The notes below the pieces were generated by a model. The model searched no databases and had not been told where the DNA came from. It saw nothing but the letters and a program-made list of their open reading frames with translations. Positions 36,580 to 49,500 of a stretch of DNA of 64,000 nt are shown piece after piece (within the stretch, counting starts at the first letter, position 1; each line of letters opens with the position of its first letter). Made by a program: the position numbers and the translations under genes. Source of the stretch: Manis javanica. Taxonomy: Eukaryota > Chordata > Mammalia > Pholidota > Manidae. Location of the stretch: the NCBI RefSeq assembly GCF_040802235.1, contig NC_133159.1:72915001-72979000 (forward strand), in the 5' to 3' direction.

Positions 36580-37570
36580 TCTGCTCTGGGTTCTCAGGGG
36601 CGTAACAGCAAACGCGCTGCAACGCCGCAGCGACCGTCGGCTGCGAACGCGACCCTCCCCCGGGCGGAACTAGCCGAGCTCGCGGCGCGCTTGGGCGCTG
36701 GGCTGCAGAGGTTCTGAAGGGGTCGCTGTTCCGCAATGACCTCCATAAAGGCTCCGCCCCGGGCGGGGAGCTCTCTTCCTCGGACGGGTTCTCGGCCTGG
36801 GTCGGCCGGATAGCCGGTCCGTCAGCCTTCGGCTTGCCAACCGCGGCCTGCGCGGACGTTCGCGCGGCGCTGCCATCGAAACTGGCCTAGGTCTCGACAG
36901 CCTCCGCCTGGGCGCGCGGCCGTCTCCTGGGCGCCCGTTCTCGCCCCTCGCCCCACCCTTTGGCCCCGCCTTCGCGGAAACGACAGCTGCGGCGGCGGGC
37001 CTGGCGCCGCCTCCATACACCCACCGCGTCTACCCCCGCCACTCCGGCCGGGCGCCGCCGCCTCCCCGCTAGGTCCGTCGGCGGCTCCGCTCGGCTGCCG
37101 CCCAAGATGAACATCATGGACTTCAACGTGAAAAAGCTGGCGGCCGACGCGGGCACCTTCCTCAGTCGTGCCGTGCAGGTACCGCGGTGGGGAAAGGGCG
37201 GTGGCGCGGCGGGAACCCAGGAAGGGCAGCCGGGCGCCCGGCCCGAGGCGGCGGCGCCGCCCTCCCTCAGCTGCCCGCGAACCCCCGGCCTCCTCCGGCC
37301 CCAGAGCCGGCTTGTGGGCGCGGCCTGGTGCCTCTCCGAGCTCGGCGGCCGTTGTCTTTCTCGCTCCTGCCCAACCGCCGCTGCCCCGGAAGCGGGGTGA
37401 GGATGGGGCCGGTGTTCCTCCTGCCCCTGGGAGACACCTTGAGGTCGGCCTTGGGTGGAGGCGCAGCACCGTCCGCCTTCCTGACCCACGACGCCAGGGC
37501 TCGTGTGACCTCCTCCCGCTGAGGTGGAGGCCTTGCGAACCCCGCGGGGTGGCCGACAGATGGGCCATTC
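36580..37570. promoter_or_regulatory. SH3GLB1: CpG island promoter of SH3GLB1
   Basis: An abrupt GC-rich, CpG-dense block in an AT-rich window, spanning the first SH3GLB1 exon. It contains a GC box (ctccgccccgggcgggg, about 36752-36768), with 'ataaagg' just upstream as a poor TATA candidate. Initiation is probably dispersed and housekeeping-like. The transcription start cannot be fixed from sequence alone. Confidence 0.9.
37107..37178 (+). CDS. SH3GLB1: SH3GLB1 exon 1: start codon and amphipathic helix
   Basis: ATG in the context CCCAAGATGA. 24 codons MNIMDFNVKKLAADAGTFLS plus RAVQ, donor GCAG|GTACCG. A second Met at codon 4 is less likely because the family conserves the first. The 5' UTR lies upstream within the CpG island. 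Confidence 0.97.
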
Positions 37571-40500
37571 TTGCACCACCCCCACCCTTCCCTTCGGTCC
37601 CTCTCACCCTCCCTGTTGAGTCCAAGAAGGAAGTGTCCTTTTCCTGCCCCTCAACCCAAAGAGCTGCCAACAGTTTCCCTCCTGCCCCCCCCACCTTCCC
37701 TGAAAGGACGGTCCTGGGCTTGGCAGTCTGCGGGAGAAATGGAGATCGCCGGTTGGCGTCCAGACTGTGCCAAGGCCACGGAAAACCTGGAGTTTGGGGA
37801 TTCTCACCCATTCTCAAAATGAGAAGCATCGGCAGCATGGCAAGGAGAGAGGGAGACGGGGGAGAATCGTGTTAGGCCTATAGTCACAGCGTTAACGTTT
37901 CGGATACATTGGAAGGGGAAATTTATGTTGCGGTATCTTGCAGTCTAGGAAATGTCATTAGTAGGGGAGAGTTTTCTGCAGTCGTCACCTACATGATGCC
38001 AACTCACTTAAATCCTGGAGCAGATGTAAATTTCAACACATGGATTATAAACAATCTGGTGTTGAAGTTAAATGACACACTGTAGCAGCAACATTCTCTT
38101 TTTTAAAAACAAAAATAGTTTTCTAATCTACATACTGTATCGACCCTGAAATGTAAATCAGTTGTATTGCTCTATTGCTTTCCTTTTCTTCTCTACCCCA
38201 ATTTTATTGGCATAGTTGATCTCAAATTGCACAATTCTTGGCAAAAGAATGGTACAACCAGCGCAAGGTAATGGCTAACTGTATTGTGAAAAAACAATCT
38301 CAAACAAAACATTTTGCTAGGCATTTGAGCTATTATCTCCAGTCCTCTCTGTAAGTTTGCCAGATAGATGTTATTAACTCCCTTTTATATATAAGTAAGG
38401 AGCCTCAGAGAGGTAAATAATGTGCTTAACTTGCACGACTAATAAATAGCCAAATGCTTACTAGAAGCTGTTTCTCTCTTCTTGGGCAAGCGTTGCCAAG
38501 TTTAGTGTATATATATATATATATATTAACAGAATGTTACAGCCTAGAGAGACCTAAAGATCTTCTAGTACAATCTGAGCATTTCAACAGCATTTAAGCA
38601 ACTAACACTTAATGGATGAGAAGTCTTGACTTCAAGTTCCAAAATCTGCATGGTGAATAATAAGCTAGCTGCCTTAACGTTTTCTCCGCCTCCTCCAATG
38701 AAATAAGAAGTATATTGTAAAGACATTGAACTTTATAGTTAAAATAATTTCTTGATGTAAATTAGCCCCCTTGTCATAGTTCAAAGACAAAGGGCAGGAA
38801 GAATGAGTGATTGAGGGTGTGAAAATAATTTTGGTTTGTGAGATATAATATTGACTGCAGGAGAGCCAGAGTTTGGGATTCTTTGTTTTTGGTGCTGATT
38901 TCCTTTTATTCTAGGTGTGAATACAGATTTGACACTAATGCCACTCTTTTAAATACAGTTAGGTATGTTTTCAGGTATAATTCATACTGCTTAAATAGGG
39001 CATATATACTAGAATTTGATTTAAATTGTCCGGCTTGATTTTAAAAATAAATCTGGCACAGCTCCCAAACGATACACTTTCTGGATGAATTTTAATAACT
39101 CATTGTTTCAAATACTGTAGAAAATTTTTTTTAAATATTATCCTAATCTGTTAGCTGTCAAATAATTTTCAGTCTTAAATATTTAAGTGCCTACTCTGTG
39201 TCTTCTTGTCACTGCTATTTTGGATACTGTTGATAACAGCAGTGAATTAACCAAATATCTGCTCTTTCAGGGTTTACAATTTAGCAGGAGAGGACAGACT
39301 CGTAAATACATTAGGTGGTAATGGAGAAAAAGGCCACAGGGGATAGATTAATGTCAGGGGTAGAAGATGTTAACATGTTGTATAGATCGAATTTGAAGAC
39401 ATGTCAAGGAAGTAAAAGCATTCAGGCAGAGAGAACAAATGCAAAGACTCCGAGGTCACAGGAGCACTAGGGAGACCAGTTAGGGAGCTGTGGCCATCAA
39501 TAGGCAAAATATGATGTGAACTTCGAGTGACAGCAGGTGAGGTTCAGAATCTATCCAGTATTGCCTGTCAGATTCTGGGGTAAGGGAGAATGATGAGTCA
39601 AGGATGACTCTGAGGTTTTGGCATGAGCCATTTACTAACAAGGGTAAAATTTCAGGAGGAATGAGCTTCTCTAGTGTGTCTTCTTATATTAAATCTGTTA
39701 TCTGTTAGAGGCGTATTCTGAAATATTAATGTATGAATTATAATATGGAAGAATTGCTTTAAATTATTTCGGTTTTTGGCCAAAGAATGGTAGAACTAGA
39801 GCAAGGTAATAGCTAACTGTATTGTGAAAAAACTTTGCCAAACAAAACATTTTGCTAGGCATTTGAGCTATTCTGTCCAGTCCTTTCTGTAAGTATGTGA
39901 GTTAGATGTTATTAACCCCCTTTATATATGGTAATAGCTAAGTGATTATGTAAATTTGACTTCTAAAAAGTAATTGAAATAGATTTTTATCATTTCTTCC
40001 GTGTGAAAACTCCATGAAGTGAAGGGGTGTGGTTGAAACAACACTGGCAGAATGTTAATAGTTGTTGAAGCTGGATTGTGGGTCCATGAGGTTTCATTCT
40101 ACCATTATAATCATATATTTGACATTTTCCGCAATACTTTTAAAAATAATATACATAAGAAAAAAAGATGGTTCCAAAGTGTAATGTGAAATTTGGAATG
40201 TTGTGTGGTAATTTTCAACAAAACACTGCTTTGTCATCTCAGTATTTAGTCAATCACTGAATTCCAACTCCAAATTGAGTTGACATAAGTATAGTGCCAA
40301 AATGCCAACTTTCATGCTGAAAATAACATAGAGCTATGCCAGTTACTCACGACAAATTTCTATTGAAATCAAATCATACCTTACAGAACAGGTCATTTTT
40401 TGGTTGCCCAATGGCCATACACTTTTTCATTTTACTTAAAACATTTTAAGTTAAAAATGAAACATGTTCCCTGTTTTTAAAAAAGTAAAATCAAAATGTA

Positions 40501-43500
40501 AAAGCATATAAATTTGTCTCATCTTTCCACTCTCTTCTAAAATTTGTTTATATTCCATGGTACTTTAAGAAGAATATTAAGGTAAAATGTATAAATGAAT
40601 AGGAATATTCATTCCTTATTTAACAGTCCATTTGGGTGCTTTTGTTGTTCTTACTCCCTCAAAACAGTAGAATACAAAACTTAATTTATCCTCAATAAAT
40701 TGTTACCTTATTAGTTAAGTGTCCTAACATCCCTTTATTAGTTCTTAGAATCTATCATTTAGGTTTAAACTACTTAGTTGAGCATAAAATACTCCCTTCC
40801 AGCCTCTTTTCTGATTCCAGCCAATCATATAAAGACAGCATTCTTATCAAATTACTTTTTTATTTCTAAAGTATCTTGTACTTTTCTAACTCTATAGACT
40901 TTTGTTCGTACAGTTAAACTCATCTTGGATGCCCTCTGCCACCTCTCTGTTGTCTTTCCTTCTCTCAAGATACAACTTAAAGTCCACCTCAGACCACAGG
41001 AGCTTAATGTGAAATCCTGTGTCATTTTTCAATTCTATATGATTATGTGGCGTTTTCTTCTGATGAACTGTTATGTAAAGTCCCATGGAGTGCTTAAATT
41101 CTATTACTTTATGGCTTTCACATCTTTAATAAGATTGTATGTCCTAAGGAATCAACTCTTTATTTCATATTACCTCTCACAACATCCAACAGGGTTCTTT
41201 TTAATTTTTTTATATCATTTTAGCCATATAAGTAGTATCCATATACAAAGTTTACTCTTTGAATCATTTAGCATGTTAAATAATTTTGCCGTTTTCATTA
41301 GTATTTTTCTAAAATTTTATCTCCTGACCTTGAAGCTGATTAATGCCTCTCTAAAATAATAAACTGTTTAATTCAACGTACATTTATTAAGTACCTCCCA
41401 GGTACTTGGCAATGAAGGAGACAAAGATAAATGAGATCCAATTGCTGCCTTCAAAGATTTCATAGTTGGGTCCCAACTTGTTATAATGAAGTCTTTTATT
41501 CTTTGTAGTAAATAACAATTTTGTGCATTATTGTTCTCACATTTTATTTGAAAACTGGGCACATCTGTAGCTCAGTAGTGAAGCAAAACTTTGCCTCACT
41601 ATCTTAAGAATAAGAGCATATACCTTCTTTAAAAATATTTTCAAACTAAATTAAGGGATTCATTTTAATTTTCTAACATTTCCTTTGAACTATTGAAATT
41701 ACACTGTGAACTTCATGAATGCTGGCTTTTTTCTGAAGGGGAAAAAAGTCTTAAATTTTAGTTGCAAGTATGGTCTTGATATCCCATTTAATTTAGCAAG
41801 TGTAATGATACATCTAAGTTGGAGGTGTGAAGGATGACTATGATGCTGTCCTCAACTAGCTTCTGGAGGAAGTTCCAACTTGGCTAAACACTCTCTCAAG
41901 CCCTTCTGAAATCCCTTTGAATTTAAACTGCAATAACTTTACCATTTTTCTCAAATTCTAATAAATATAACACTCAAAGCCCATACATTCTGTTATTATG
42001 TAAAAACTGCATATTTAGTGTTACCCAAAACTTGTGTTCACATCCTTTGGTGCTGTTTGTGTTGATTGTTAACTACTAGAAAGAAGGTGATCTGTCAACT
42101 TGATGTTAAAATAGTTACATAGGAGCTTAGAATAAGTAGTTCTCAGTCTTAGCTGCACCTAAAATTACATGAGGAATCTTTATAAGCTGCCTCTCATTCC
42201 AGATAAATTAGAATCTTTTGGGTTAAATTTGGCATCAGTGTTCTTGAAAGCTCCCCCAAGTAATTCTAAAGAGCAGCCTAAATTGAAAAACAGTTGAGAG
42301 GGATTTACTTTACAATGTACTAATACGTTATATTCAGAATTTGTATTATACGTTTTCTTCCAAGAAGATTACTTTTAAAATACTACTTTACCCAAAGAAT
42401 TGTTGGTTAGAGTTTTTATTAAATAGATATCTTGGATCACACTGCCGTTTTACTTATAGTGCTTTTTTCTTTCTACTAAAGCAGGGTATGGAATCCAGGC
42501 TCCAGAAGCTACATGCCTATACCATAATAAAGGAAGGATTCTAGTGCCTGGCATAGTGTACCTGACTCAAGGACAGTCTTTTCCTTAAAACAGTATTTAG
42601 AGAGAAGATTAAACTTTCTACTCTCATGTCATTTTATTGTATTACTAATGGAATATTATGAAAGAATTGTACATCAAATTATCTTTTAGAGAATGTTAGG
42701 TTTGGATTTGTTACAATTAATTCACATTCTGATTTTCATGTGGGTTTTCACAAGTTTTTAATTATTAAATCATACTGCTATACAGTGATTAAAATATATG
42801 CTTAAAACCAACTGTAGTTTCTAACTATCATCTTCAAGAGACTACAAAGTCAATAGTAACTTTGGACTTAAAGATATTGAAAATTAAAAATGTAAGGGTA
42901 GAGCTTACAATTTTTGGTAATTAGGCAAGGTGTTTTTTTTTTTTTAAGAAACAATAAGCTTTTGTCCTTCTGAAAAGGGTAATGTTATTATAATTGTATG
43001 TTTGTGTTTAGATATTTTTAAGTTCATAAAATCCTTAAGAGCGAGAACCATGTTATGTGCTGATTATACATCTCCCATACAGTAGAAGAAATGTATTCTT
43101 CATAGATATTTTTGATAATAATTTAAACCTCCTTAAATGTGTTCTTCATAAATATTTTTGATAATAATTTAAACCTCCTTAATTTAGTTGATAAAACTCA
43201 TCATTTTCTAGTTGGTTCTTTGAAATATTATTGGGAGGAAACTTGCACTTAAAAATGCTTTAGAGAAAAATGTATGTGTTAAATATTGTACTCTTTCATC
43301 TTAATATGTCATACCTTCTGATTAAAAGTGAAAAAAATCCTTAAGCTCCCACAATGGTAAGATCATGGGAAATACTGTCTCTTACAATTACACATTTAAG
43401 TAACAAAATTTATCTTTATAATTTGAACTTAATGTATAATAATAACATTAGCAATATTCTTATGTACCCTCCCTTTATTTGTTCATTCTACATAGGATTA

Positions 43501-46500
43501 AAGTTACCTTTAATTTGGTGATTATTAAATATCATGTAGGAAGCAGAGGTTTGCTGTATAATACAGCTAACCAGAGTGCTGGTTAGAACAAACAGAGGCC
43601 TGGAAACACAGAATATGTTGGATTATCATGATAGACTATATTAACTTTTTAAAATCAGCAAGTATTTACTAGAAGGGTAGTAAAATATAAGACTAACTCA
43701 AATAGATGTGAGATTAAATCCCAACACTGACACCTTGGGCAAATTGTTTAACCATTCTCAGCCTCAGCTTCATCACTAAAATTATAATTCTTACCTACAT
43801 AACAAGATTTTTTGAGTATATGATTAAAATGCACAGTTTAATAGATGGCATTTTAGAACATAAACTAAGCCCTGATACTGTTAAGAATACAGAAGGATAA
43901 AAAGGTCTAATAAATGATCTTACTGAGAAAAGAGAAATTAAACAAATTAGAAGATAAAACAAGACCATATATAATGTACTGAAATGTGAAGCACAGATAT
44001 CGGTAGAGTAAAAAAATAACAATATTCTCTCTCGGGAAATGCAAGTAAATATGAGATAGAATTTATTACTGGTATTTAAATAAATTGCTTATGAAGGCCT
44101 TCCTTCAGAACTGCTTTTTTCTAAACAGATTTTCTTTAATTACTCCTTATCTCACTTGTCATACTTAAGCGTTCCTTATGCTGCTTTTTTTGTTTTTTAC
44201 CCTTCTGAACTAAAATAGTAAAGTATTCACTGTATTTGTAGAATCTTATTTAGTAAGTCAGTTTGCATATTTTATTTCTTGCTCAAACTTGTGCAAATCA
44301 CTGACTTGTTGCAAATGCTCAATTTTGCTCTATTACACTTTCACACCCTTTGTCTTTTTTTCACTAAAAAAAGAGGATTACAAATCAGTGACTTGTTGCA
44401 GATGCCCAATTGTTCTATTACACTTTCACACCCTTTGTCTTCTTTTCACTAAACAATAAAGATGCCTGTAAGGTGGTGCCACAAAGAATCACAAAGAAGA
44501 TAATTAATTAAGCAAACAGGCCTTTTGACCTGAAGATTAAAATACTTTGTCTTCCAAATAATTTATTTTCTAGTTGGTTCTTTGAAATATTATTGGGAGG
44601 AAACTTGTCCAGAAACTTAACTTCTTTCAGATAAATTTCAGTGACTATTTCTTTAATCACTATTTATAAATATTTTTTAGTAATTTATAGCCTGTACCCT
44701 TAATTCCTGTGTGTTTCTAAAACATCTCTTAGATGAATTTCAACATGATTTTATGTACTGAAAAAAAGTAGGCCTATAGGTTTATACTGTTCAGATAATT
44801 TTTTTTCATTTAACTTTCCTATAATGGAAACCATGTCTTTTAGTTCTTAGCAGAGTGCCTTGCACAAAGACTGACCTGGTAAATACTGATTTTTAAATTA
44901 TGGATCTTTTGATTGTTATATTAATCTGTTCTTGGTTATTAAATATAAATTAAGGACTTCTACAAAAAAATTTTAATATACATGAAGGTGGTAGAAACGC
45001 AACTGGAAGATAAATTTCAGAGGACTCTCTAGTCTTCCTTAAATGTTTACATAGCTCCTTTTTTATTGTTTGGTCTCAGGTCAATTGTTACCTGCTCAGA
45101 GAAGCTATTTCTCTAACCACCTACATCTTAACGCTCCTTAAACCCCTGCTTCCACTTCAGGCCCAGGTTGCATATCCATCCCCATATGAAGCCTTCCCTG
45201 ATTCTCTTGCTACCTTGTCTTCACTGCCGAATGAATTCTTCCATTGAATTCACTTGAATACACTTGAATTCTTTATTGCTCAATTATTCAGTCACTCACA
45301 CAAGAAACAATAGGCCTACCCATATTGTTCTTCTCTCCACCATCTTTTTATCTTTGTATCATTATCAAATTATTTTTTTACTTGGTTTATTGTGTGTATT
45401 CCTCATTAAAATGTAAGCTTCCTAAGAGCAGAAACCCTGTCTGATTTTTTTGGCTACTGAAACCCATATGCTTAGAATAGTGCCTAGCATAAATGTAGAT
45501 GCTTAATGATATTTTTTGAAGGAATGGATGTTTATTAATGTGTTGAGTGTAGAATATTTCTCTACTGGAAAATCATCCTTTATAGATGATATCACCTGGA
45601 TGTATTCTCTTTCTTTCCCTCCTGTTACTGTTTTACTGGGGAGATAATTTATTTAACCATTAAGAGGAAAACTTTGAACATGTAAAAGTCTAATGTATAC
45701 CTTTGCAGGAGTCTGTTGCTTAGATTCTTCAGGGATCTATGGAGAAGGGTGTTCTCTTAAAAATGAGATTGCAACTGACTTTGGGATCAAGGGTTTGATC
45801 TTTTTGTCCAGTGCCTCTCCTATACTCAATTACAGTACACTGCAAGTTTTACAGGCTTACACAATAGTTTTGGAACTGCTGTTCCCAGTTCCACCCATTG
45901 GGTCAGGGCTTGACTACTGGCCTGTCTCAAAAAGACTTAAGCTTTACAAAGCTATTAAAGCTGTTATTTCTAACTCCTGAAGAAGACTTCAGTGGGGGTT
46001 GTAAGCAGAAGTATAATAATAACATTCTAGGGGACTTTTCAGCTAAAAGTGTTAACTCATAATCAGTTGAAAGTATTAAACCAAAAATGGAGCAACTGAA
46101 GATATTTTAAGAAATGAGAGGGAAAAAAGCAAGGTGAACACTTCTGTTAGCCAGAAATGAGTCAACTAACAAGCATGAAATCAGTGCTAGTGTTATACTT
46201 GTATTGTGATGGGGGAAAGCCACATATTCTAGAGGAAAATTATACATGATAAACAGCCTGCGTCATCACTTCTAGTATTTAATTAAAGTCTTCAGAAGTC
46301 TCCATAAAATGTACGAGAAATCTTTTTACCTCTTTGTTACTGTATGGGCAATGCTGACTTTCCTCAGAAACCAGCACACTTAAAGTAATAAAAAAATGAT
46401 ATGTTGAGTATATTTAAGTATATGCTCTTTAAAAGATGCCACCATATTATGAATAGGGTATGTTCCAAAAGTTAGTTTATAAATCAGTTGTGCGAACATA

Positions 46501-49500
46501 CCCTGAAGAAACAACTTAAATGCTAGTTTCCCAGAACATACCATAAAAGCCTATCTACTAGGTGTGATAAAATATCAAAAATATAAAACCATATTAATAC
46601 AAACAGCCCTTTTTAAATTCAAAATAATAACTACCAGGCATTGAACAGAATGGTTTATATACATATTCTTAAATTTTTCAAAACATTATAGATACATATT
46701 ATCTCTCTTATAACATAGAGGATACCTAAGAAGAAAACATTAAAAAGCTTGCCAGGTCATGCAGTGAGCAGCACAGGCAGGATTTGAATTCAAAGCCAAC
46801 TGAATCAAAGCTCTTACATCCTTATCATTTTGCTATCCTACCTTTATTTGTAAGAGATATTTATAAAACTTATATACCTGGCAGTATGCTAGATTTTCTA
46901 TAGAATTCACACCATACATTTTAGCAAAACTAAGGATACGTTTAACTATATATAAGGTCATCTTAAGTGCCATACAGAAGTATGGATAATTTACCAGAAT
47001 GGCAAAAGTAGTAGTGTTCATATGAAGTGGTTTTCAATTACTGTATGTTCAAGATTGGATTTACGTTTTCTTTTTAATGATTGATACAGGTTCCTGAAAT
47101 GTATTTGAGTATATTAATTTTTTTTTTATCAATAACAGTTCACAGAAGAAAAGCTTGGCCAGGCAGAGAAGACAGAATTGGATGCTCATTTAGAGAACCT
47201 CCTTAGCAAAGCTGAATGTACCAAAATATGGACAGAAAAAATAATGAAACAAACTGAAGTGTTACTACAGCCAAATCCGAGTAAGAGACATTTTACCTTT
47301 TATCTACTCTATTGACTAATTAAAAAGTATTGATAGTAGGTTTTTTTAATGCTAAAAAAAAGTTTTAATAGCTGTTAGAAAACAGCTTTTTGGTTTATGA
47401 CTTTGAGGTCTATGATAACTTTCTTACGTGCTTTTATGGTGAAGAAGAGGGTGATACACTTCTTTGTGTACCACCTAACAAACTGACAATGTTTTTCAGG
47501 CCTTTATAGAATACTTTTGAAAACTCAATTTCAGGCAGTGACTTGAATTTTAAGAGTTTTGAAGGACTGTCAAAATAAATTGATCTCCCTTTTTCATCCA
47601 GAAGAGAATTGTCCCTAGGTAATTAAGGGAAAATTATATAGAAACTTATAATTACTAATTATTTGTTTTTGTTAAATTTTACATTTTTACATAAATTATT
47701 CCATTTTTTATTTTTAGACAACTCTGAGGTTTTCAGATCACCCAGCTCAATACTTGCAGATAAGGTATACAATAACTGTTTATTTGTTGAAACTCACTAC
47801 TTGACATTTTGTACAGTGTAGCATAGCTAATTAAAAGAGGAACTTGAGCTAGAACCAGGTCTATTGACACCCAGTCTTTTCACTATGAGCTTTACATAGG
47901 ATAAAGGCAACAATGCATGCTTTCCGCCCCGCTATCCCCTAGTGTTATTAGGACCCTGTTGTGAAAGGCATAAACTTACTTTTACATGCTAACTTAAAGT
48001 TCCAAGCCTTAAACTTTGTTGTTATTACATAAACCACAAGCACTATGTAAAATACTAGTAATTTTGTGCCATTTTAAATTGTGGTAACCTTTTAAAATAG
48101 GCCTTTTATGCTTTGAGTGAGGCCTGTTGTCTTTGGATATCATATGTTGCTTCTTATTTATGTAAGACTACTTAAATAATATACCTTGGCACCTTAAAAA
48201 AAAAAGACATTTTTCCTCTTGTTTTTTGCTCTGTCCAGAGTTCCTTATATATAATCTGTTCTACAACAATTTTTTTCTGAATGGCAGATAAGCTCATCGT
48301 ATAAGACTGATAAGTAGGGGGATGGCAGCAGTATAAAGAAATGACAATGGCTCATAATAAAATTTTACATTAGTGTTTTAAGTCTGAAGAAGTAACAGAA
48401 GTCTTTTTTGTTTTTGTTTTTTGTTTGTGCTCTGATTATAAAGTTACAGAGATTTTAGTGGTAAGCCCCAACCTTCTTTTTCCTATAAGCCCTGTTATTT
48501 TTAGTGTATGATTTTCCAGAACCTAGGGTTTTTCAGAAATATATATTGCATTGTAATTGCCTGTTTATTTTGTTAAGATTTTATTATGATCTATTGATGC
48601 CCTATTGAAATGAAACATTTTTTTAAAAATATACCAAGTATTTTATTAACTGAATGAAATCAACATAGGATTCAGCATTAAACTTTGGGCCAAATAGGTA
48701 GACAGGCAGCAAAGCTAAGAATCACTCTCATAGTTAGAAAATGAAATTCTGAAATGTAGTTTAAAATCTTCTAAATAGTTGTGTTTCTAACTAACTCATT
48801 TTGGTTTTAACTAAAGGTTTTTTTAGTTCCTGCTTAAAAATTCTTCTGACGCTGCCCCAGAGTCTGCCATGAAAGCGGGTATTACTCCAACAGTCTATTT
48901 TATGTATTATGATTAATGCTTATGCAACTCCTGAAGTGTTTCTGTTACTGGTTCAGCTCAATTTTAAAACTTTCATGCACTGTGAAACTTCCATTTGTGG
49001 AGGAATTACGTGAGGTGCTTAGAAGGAACCTATTTAATCTATTTAATTTAGCTTCTTTTTGGATTATAATTTTTAATTTTTATTTAATTATTGTTTCTGG
49101 AAACTTCAGCTATTTTCTCATTCGTCTCAAATAGCTTGCTGTTAGGCAGCAATATAAATGTGAATTTCTTAAATACTGTGCTAACCAAGTGTATACTCAT
49201 ATATTACTGGCTTTTTTCCCTGTCCATTTATACTAACATTCTATTACTACTTGTAACCTTCTGTCTTTTATTTTAATTGTATTTTTAATGGTGAAATCTT
49301 TTACGTGAACATATGCTCAGAGATATCTACATATCTGTATACTTTAAGCAAACTTAAAGTTAAGCCAAGGTGTGATTTTGTTGACCTCTGTATGTAGACT
49401 ATTTCAAGCCTGGTTTATTCTATTCTTTACACCTCCATGTCTATATTTAGACTCTAGGAAGGAGGCAATGTGCAAGCAAGCAAAAGCATGATAAAGGTGT

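Larger units (their letters stand above)
37179..47138 (+). other. SH3GLB1: SH3GLB1 intron 1 (~10 kb)
   Basis: Starts inside the CpG island. Holds MIR relics (38305-38470, 39848-39940, 43705-43800, 46625-46830), L2-like relics (39195-39625, 41370-41480, 45065-45535), a MER20-like element (42136-42294), a (TA)n run (38507-38526) and the local duplications listed separately. No coding exon found. Confidence 0.6.

Noticed and set aside
36822-37838. 338-codon minus-strand ORF across the CpG island
   Set aside because: Overlaps SH3GLB1 exon 1 in antisense. Composition is Arg/Gly/Pro/Ala-rich as expected when GC-rich DNA lacks stop codons; no domain recognised.
37168-37875. 235-codon + strand ORF running from exon 1 into intron 1
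   Set aside because: Out of frame with SH3GLB1, starts near the exon end, low-complexity Arg/Pro-rich. An artefact of high GC.
45693-45980. 95-codon ORF in SH3GLB1 intron 1
   Set aside because: No recognised domain, no flanking splice sites that would keep frame with SH3GLB1; treated as chance.
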